This document shows, in pieces, positions 59,780-64,000 of a stretch of 64,000 nucleotides of DNA. The stretch covers positions 9,424,001-9,488,000 of the forward strand of contig NZ_CP143624.1 of assembly GCF_050038885.1 (NCBI RefSeq), given 5' to 3'. Under the pieces are notes generated by a model. It worked only from the letters and a program-made list of their open reading frames with translations, made no database searches and was not told the DNA's origin. The stretch is from Myxococcus flavus (GTDB lineage: Bacteria; Myxococcota; Myxococcia; Myxococcales; Myxococcaceae). The translations under genes were made by a program, and so were the position numbers. Within the stretch, counting starts at the first letter, position 1. Every line of letters starts with the position of its first letter.

Positions 59780-61600
59780 CTAGGCCTTCTGCGGCACGGG
59801 CACCGGCCGCACGTGGACCTCACGCAGCTGCCGGTCATCCACGTCGCCCGGAGCGCCCGTCATCAGGTCCGTGCCCGTCTTCGACTTCGGGAACGGAATC
59901 ACGTCGCGCAGGGACTCGGCGCCCGTCAGGAGCATCGCCAGCCGGTCCATGCCCAGCGCGATGCCGCCGTGCGGCGGAGCGCCGAACTTCAGCGCGTCCA
60001 GCAGGAAGCCGAACTTGGTGCGGGCGTCCTCGTCGCTGATGCCCAGCGCCTTGAACACCTCCGCCTGCACCTTCGGGTCATGCAGGCGGATGGAGCCGCC
60101 GCCAATCTCGAAGCCGTTGAGCACCACGTCGTAGCGGTGGCACTTCACCCGGCCCGGGTCCGTGAGCAGGTAGGCCACGTCCTCGTCGTGCGGCCGCGTG
60201 AAGGCGTGGTGCGCCGCCGCCCAGGTGTTCGTCTCGTCGTCGAACTCGAACAGCGGCGGGTTCACCACCCACAGGAACTTCCACTGGCCGCCGCTGCCGT
60301 ACTCCGGAATCAGGCCCAGCTTCTTGGCCACGTGCACGCGCAGGTTGGCCATCACCGTGTGGACCAGCGACTCCTTGCCGAACTGGAACAGGATGAGGTC
60401 GCCCGTCTTCGCGCCCACGGTCTGGTTGATGGCCTGACGCAGCGCCGGGCTGATCGTCTTCGACAGCGGCGACTGCGTCCACTCGCCCCCGTCGGCCACC
60501 TTCGCGCGGGCCAGGCCCTTGGCGCCCGCCTGCTTGGCGAACTCCTCCAGCTTGTCGCTCTCCGCGCGGCTCAGCGCCTTGTCCGCGGGGATGACCATGG
60601 CCTTGACGATGCCCTTGTTCTGCACCGCCTCCCACATCATCGGCACGCCGCCGGACTCGCCGTGCTCGCGAACCAGGTCGGTGAGCACCACGTGCTCCAG
60701 CCCGAAGCGCAGGTCCGGCTTGTCGTTGCCGTACTTCGCCATGGACTCGTAGAAGTCCATGCGCATGAACGGCGTGGGGATGTCGATGCCCAGCACCTCG
60801 CCCCACAGCTTCTTCAGCAGGCCCTCGATCATGGTGAAGATGTCGTCCTGCTGGACGAAGCTCATCTCCACGTCGATCTGGGTGAACTCCGGCTGCCGGT
60901 CCAGGCGCAGGTCCTCGTCGCGGAAGCACTTCACGATCTGGAAGTACCGGTCGAAGCCCGCCACCATGAACAACTGCTTGTAGAGCTGCGGGCTCTCCGC
61001 CAGCGCGTAGAACTTGCCAGGGTTGAGGCGGCTGGGGACCAGGAAGTTGCGCGCGCCGCCCGGCGTGTACTTGCCCATGAAGGGCGTCTCGAGCTCCAGG
61101 AACCCGTTCTCCACCATGTACGAGCGCGTGAGCGCGTTCATCTTCGAGCGCGTCATCAGCGAGCGCTGCAGCGGCGCGCGGCGCAGGTCCAGGAAGCGGT
61201 GGGCCAGGCGCTTCTCCTCCGACGTGTCGATGCTCTCCTCGATGGGGAACGGCGTCGGCTCGGAGCGATTGAAGATGGTGAGGTCGCTCGCCCGGACCTC
61301 GATTTCACCCGTCTTCATCTTCGGGTTCACGTTCTTCCCGCGCGAGACGACCTTGCCGCGCACGCCCACGCAGAACTCCAGGCGGAGGCTGCCCGCCAGC
61401 GCGTGCGCTTCCGCGTGGTCCGGCTCGAACACCACCTGCGTGAGCCCGTCCCGATCTCGCAGGTCGATGAACACGGCGCCGCCGTGGTCCCGGCGGTTGT
61501 GCACCCAGCCGAAGAGGACGACTTCCTCGCCGACGTTGGCCGCGGTGAGCTGACCGCAAGTGTGGGTACGCTTGACCTCGGAGATGAACGGGACTGCCAT
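59780..61600 (-). CDS. aspS: Aspartyl-tRNA synthetase AspS
   Basis: This 606-residue class II synthetase is counted from the ATG at 61600. It has the N-terminal OB-fold anticodon-binding domain (VVLFGWVHNRRDHGGAVFID), motif 2 CFRDEDLRLDRQPEFTQID and the bacterial GAD insertion. Motif 3 is GGIALGMDRLAMLLTG. It is the long bacterial type (about 590-600 residues). Whether it charges tRNA-Asn as well is not readable here. The promoter at 61641-61670 and the terminator at 59719-59743 suggest a monocistronic gene. Confidence 0.95.
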   Translation of the reverse strand: MAVPFISEVKRTHTCGQLTAANVGEEVVLFGWVHNRRDHGGAVFIDLRDRDGLTQVVFEPDHAEAHALAGSLRLEFCVGVRGKVVSRGKNVNPKMKTGEIEVRASDLTIFNRSEPTPFPIEESIDTSEEKRLAHRFLDLRRAPLQRSLMTRSKMNALTRSYMVENGFLELETPFMGKYTPGGARNFLVPSRLNPGKFYALAESPQLYKQLFMVAGFDRYFQIVKCFRDEDLRLDRQPEFTQIDVEMSFVQQDDIFTMIEGLLKKLWGEVLGIDIPTPFMRMDFYESMAKYGNDKPDLRFGLEHVVLTDLVREHGESGGVPMMWEAVQNKGIVKAMVIPADKALSRAESDKLEEFAKQAGAKGLARAKVADGGEWTQSPLSKTISPALRQAINQTVGAKTGDLILFQFGKESLVHTVMANLRVHVAKKLGLIPEYGSGGQWKFLWVVNPPLFEFDDETNTWAAAHHAFTRPHDEDVAYLLTDPGRVKCHRYDVVLNGFEIGGGSIRLHDPKVQAEVFKALGISDEDARTKFGFLLDALKFGAPPHGGIALGMDRLAMLLTGAESLRDVIPFPKSKTGTDLMTGAPGDVDDRQLREVHVRPVPVPQKA

Positions 61601-61967
61601 GGACACCGCCTGCTGGATTCGAAGGGGGAAGAGGCGAGGCACCATAGAGATCGTGGAAACGACGCGTCAAGGAATCCGAGCGCCTGGCCCGTGGCTCAAA
61701 CCGTCGGATTCAGGGCGGATTCGCCTCACCTGGCAGGCCTGCGCGGCGGGGACGCAGCTCCCGGCCGTCCCCCCGTGCAAGGGGATTTCCTCGCCGCGCC
61801 CCACCCCATCTGGCGGGCCGGATGGGCCCGCGTCCTCCTCGCGCTCGCCCGCGCCCTGATGGCCGCACCGGCCCGGGCGGGGAAGAGGGACGTCACCGCC
61901 GCCGGCTCCAGGCGGATGACCATCGGGAGGCATACACGTTCCGAGCGGTCCGGAGTAAAACGACGCC
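61601..61967. other. 367-base divergent intergenic region
   Basis: This lies between leftward aspS and the rightward lipoprotein. The aspS promoter is near 61641-61670. On the right side, GGAG about 12 bases before the ATG at 61968 is the likely ribosome site. I found no convincing -35/-10 for that gene, no RNA gene and no repeat. Confidence 0.5.
61641..61670 (-). promoter_or_regulatory. Sigma-70-type promoter for aspS
   Basis: Reading leftward, TTGACG (complement 61665-61670, 5 of 6) is separated by 18 bases from TATGGT (complement 61641-61646, 4 of 6). Transcription near 61634 would leave a leader of about 34 bases to the ATG at 61600. Confidence 0.55.
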
Positions 61968-63257
61968 ATGCTCCGAACAGTCATCGCCGCGACCGCCGCG
62001 CTGGGACTGGCCGCCGGCTGTGCGCCCGATTCGACCGCGCCCGTCAAGGTCAGTGCCCTGGTGCTCTCCAGCAATGGCCAGTACGTCCCCCAGGAGGTGG
62101 AGCTGAAGACCATCTCCGACATCGTCGGCCTCAAGGGCACGGTGGCCGACATCCAGGGAGGCGCCCGCATCGTCGTCGACTCCCAGGACCCGGACCTGAA
62201 CAACGCCGACTCGCCGGAGGCCTATGCCAACGCCCTGCTGAAGAGCCGGGGCCGCGACGTCAGCGCCAGCTACATCTCCCAGGACGGCGTCCTCTGGCCG
62301 GCGGACTTCCACACCTGGAACATGGTGACGGCGTACTACAGCATGGAGCGCGCCTACGACTACTTCCGCGAGGTGGGCAACCTCTCCGCGGCGGACTTCA
62401 AGGACCCCGTCACCACCTACTACTTCCCGGAGTTCGTGCTCGCCGACGTGGACAAGGACCCGCTGACCGACAACGCCATGTACTTCTCCGTGCTGGAGTC
62501 GTTCCTGGTGCTGCCCTTCGACCAGCTCCAGCGCGCGCCCCTGGCCATCAACGCCGGCGTCATCGCCCACGAGTACGCGCACCGCGTCTTCAACCTGAAG
62601 GCCTACGGCGGCCAGCAGTTCCCGGAGGCGCTCACGCTCTGGCAGTCCGCCGGCGCCAGCCCGGGGGCCAACATCCTCAAGTCCTTCGACGAGGGGCTCG
62701 CGGACTACCACGCCTACGGCACCACCTGTCAGACGACGCAAGGGGGCAAGGGCTGTGACACGCGCTTCTTCTCCACGTCCTTCCACGGCAACACCTTCGG
62801 CCAGATCACCGACGACCGGGACCTCGCCCGCGCGGACCGCTGCATGGACCTGTCGCTGCTGAGCCAGCTCTACAACCAGAACCTGAGCGCGTTCAGCGGC
62901 AACGAGTACCGCGTGGGCACCCTGCTCGCGAGCGCCCTCTACCAGGCCGGCGAGGCCACCGGTCAGCGCGACGTGCTGCTGCGCGCCATCGTCGCCGCGT
63001 ACAACGACGAGAGCACCACCACGCCCGGCCTCTACCAGCTGGCGCGGGCCACCCTCGCCGACCAGTCCCGCTTCACCCTGTCCGTGGCCGCCAGCGCCAT
63101 CATCACCCACATCACCGACCTTCGCCTGAAGGAAGCCGTCTGCAACGAGCTGATGGACCACCTCCAGATTCCGCGCGAGGAGCTCGTCGGTAACGACCCC
63201 AACATGTGCCCGCCCAGCGCTGTGGGTGGTACCACCTGCCCCCGCCTGGACCTGTGA
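61968..63257 (+). CDS. Lipoprotein with HExxH metalloprotease motif
   Basis: This 429-residue protein begins with a signal peptide and lipobox AAGC (Cys18). The central zinc motif is HEYAH (His201-His205) in VIAHEYAHRVFN, and FDEGLADYHAY contributes a likely third ligand, Glu242, 37 residues later. That layout fits a gluzincin-type metallopeptidase. Four cysteines near 254-264 and 291 may form disulfides. No known family was recognised beyond the motif. Two bases after its stop begins a secreted protein, so they are co-transcribed. Confidence 0.82.
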   Translation: MLRTVIAATAALGLAAGCAPDSTAPVKVSALVLSSNGQYVPQEVELKTISDIVGLKGTVADIQGGARIVVDSQDPDLNNADSPEAYANALLKSRGRDVSASYISQDGVLWPADFHTWNMVTAYYSMERAYDYFREVGNLSAADFKDPVTTYYFPEFVLADVDKDPLTDNAMYFSVLESFLVLPFDQLQRAPLAINAGVIAHEYAHRVFNLKAYGGQQFPEALTLWQSAGASPGANILKSFDEGLADYHAYGTTCQTTQGGKGCDTRFFSTSFHGNTFGQITDDRDLARADRCMDLSLLSQLYNQNLSAFSGNEYRVGTLLASALYQAGEATGQRDVLLRAIVAAYNDESTTTPGLYQLARATLADQSRFTLSVAASAIITHITDLRLKEAVCNELMDHLQIPREELVGNDPNMCPPSAVGGTTCPRLDL

Positions 63258-63259
63258 GC

Positions 63260-64000
63260 ATGAAGACTGCTTCCCTGAAGACGTGGCTGTTGCGTTGCGC
63301 CCTGGGCAGCCTCGCCCTGTCCGCCCCCGCCCTCGCCCAGGACGAAGGGGACGACCCCTACGCCTATCCGGACGACGCGCCCTCCTACGACGCCGCGGAG
63401 TCGTATGACGGCATCCGCCCCAAGGTGGACCAGACGGACGACTTCCGCCGCGTGTCCGAACAGGAGGGTGACGACGGCGAGGACGACTTCGAGACGCTCT
63501 CCAGCCTCGATGACCCGAACCTCGGCGTGGCCATGGAGTTCATCTCCGGCGCCCTCTTCTTGGACAGCCCTCGCGGCCGCGCCGCCGACACGCGCCTGGG
63601 GCTGGGCGTGCGCGCCACCTGGGAGTACGGCCGCATCCTCGACAACGAGTCGCTGCGCGAGGCCCTCTGGGCCGACCTGCGCTGGACCTACGGCGGCACC
63701 AGCGACGGCACCGAGTTCCTCCAGGGCAAGACGAACATCCACTACTTCACCATCGCGCCCGCCTACGAGCTGAAGCTCGGCAAGTCGGACTTCGGCTTCT
63801 TCGGCCAGCTCGGCGGTGGCATCGCATACCAGGCCTCCTCCATCACCATCGACACGGTGGAGACCAAGGTCAGCGGCATCAAGCCGCTGTTCCAGTACGG
63901 CGTGGGCTTCCGGGGCCGGCCCCGGATTACCTCCTCGGGCAACCTCCGCCTCGCCTTCCGCGTGGAGGCCATGGGCTTCCGCCGCGGCTACCACAACGAC
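63260..64000 (+). CDS. Probable outer-membrane beta-barrel protein, 3' truncated
   Basis: The 247 codons visible start MKTASLKTWLLRCALGSLAL, a signal peptide ending ALA before QDEGDDPYAYPDD. An acidic stretch of about 60 residues follows, then alternating aromatic/glycine strands (VAMEFISGALFL, LGVRATWEYGRIL, ADLRWTYGG, FFGQLGGGIAYQASS) typical of a beta-barrel. The 3' end lies beyond the window. It follows the metalloprotease-like lipoprotein by two bases. The partner function is unknown. Confidence 0.75.
   Translation, partial: MKTASLKTWLLRCALGSLALSAPALAQDEGDDPYAYPDDAPSYDAAESYDGIRPKVDQTDDFRRVSEQEGDDGEDDFETLSSLDDPNLGVAMEFISGALFLDSPRGRAADTRLGLGVRATWEYGRILDNESLREALWADLRWTYGGTSDGTEFLQGKTNIHYFTIAPAYELKLGKSDFGFFGQLGGGIAYQASSITIDTVETKVSGIKPLFQYGVGFRGRPRITSSGNLRLAFRVEAMGFRRGYHND

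Noticed and set aside
59813..62758. A 981-codon rightward frame across aspS and into the lipoprotein
   Set aside because: It is antisense to aspS and out of frame with the lipoprotein; composition is typical of GC-driven antisense reading.

Overview
The window is very GC-rich, densely packed bacterial DNA in which most genes sit in long same-strand runs joined by 4-base start/stop overlaps. Gene content and order point to a myxobacterium of the Myxococcus/Corallococcus group. The strongest evidence is a row of three bactofilin genes followed by a ParB-domain adaptor gene (the bacN-bacO-bacP-padC order described in Myxococcus xanthus), and a Tad-like locus next to it whose content and order match the second gene cluster of the M. 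xanthus Kil prey-killing apparatus. I saw no rRNA, tRNA, CRISPR array, prophage or insertion sequence.

Layout. 1-3114: the start of a leftward secreted protein, then rightward nadB, a rhomboid protease and a LOG-family gene. 3125-12611 (leftward): a lipoprotein, pyrE, padC, bacP, bacO, bacN, an alpha/beta hydrolase, a large TPR protein and a multidomain hybrid histidine kinase. 13020-14612 (rightward): a lone lipoprotein. 14636-20561 (leftward): tlyA, dxs, ispA, a single-domain response regulator, xseB and xseA, which combine isoprenoid precursor synthesis with exonuclease VII. 20558-34315 (leftward): the Tad/Kil-like block, with two FHA membrane proteins, TadC, TadB, CpaB, a lipoprotein, a small Flp-type prepilin interleaved with three proteins of unknown function, and three large TadE/TadG-like proteins. 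Directly before it lie an anti-sigma factor and an ECF sigma factor (34413-36427).

36509-41620 (leftward): a DUF2085 membrane protein, two oligopeptide-type ABC ATPases without permeases, two stand-alone MshEN-domain proteins and a DUF4292-like lipoprotein. 41664-42863 (rightward): an ExbB/TolQ and ExbD/TolR pair. 42952-47101 (leftward): an acyl-CoA dehydrogenase, two hot-dog dehydratase subunits and a dihydrodipicolinate-reductase-like enzyme. 47346-48461 (rightward): an HD-GYP response regulator. 48465-50618 (leftward): a HEAT-repeat/cyclophilin lipoprotein. 50684-56870 (rightward): a zinc-ribbon membrane protein, MoxR ATPase, DUF58 protein and a SNF2-type helicase. 56852-61600 (leftward): an Smr protein, a small coiled-coil protein, a DUF72 protein, a diacylglycerol-kinase-like protein and aspS. 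61968-64000 (rightward): a lipoprotein with a zinc-protease motif and a truncated surface protein.

How the genes work together. The bactofilins and PadC form a polar scaffold for the ParABS chromosome segregation machinery. The Tad-like block encodes the inner-membrane platform, the CpaB protein and the pilin-like parts of a contact-dependent secretion/pilus machine. Its secretin, TadA-type ATPase and prepilin peptidase are not in the window and must be encoded elsewhere. Its last gene, an FHA protein, overlaps xseA by 4 bases, so the machine may be co-transcribed with exonuclease VII and isoprenoid genes. A near-consensus promoter with an overlapping palindrome lies upstream of cpaB.
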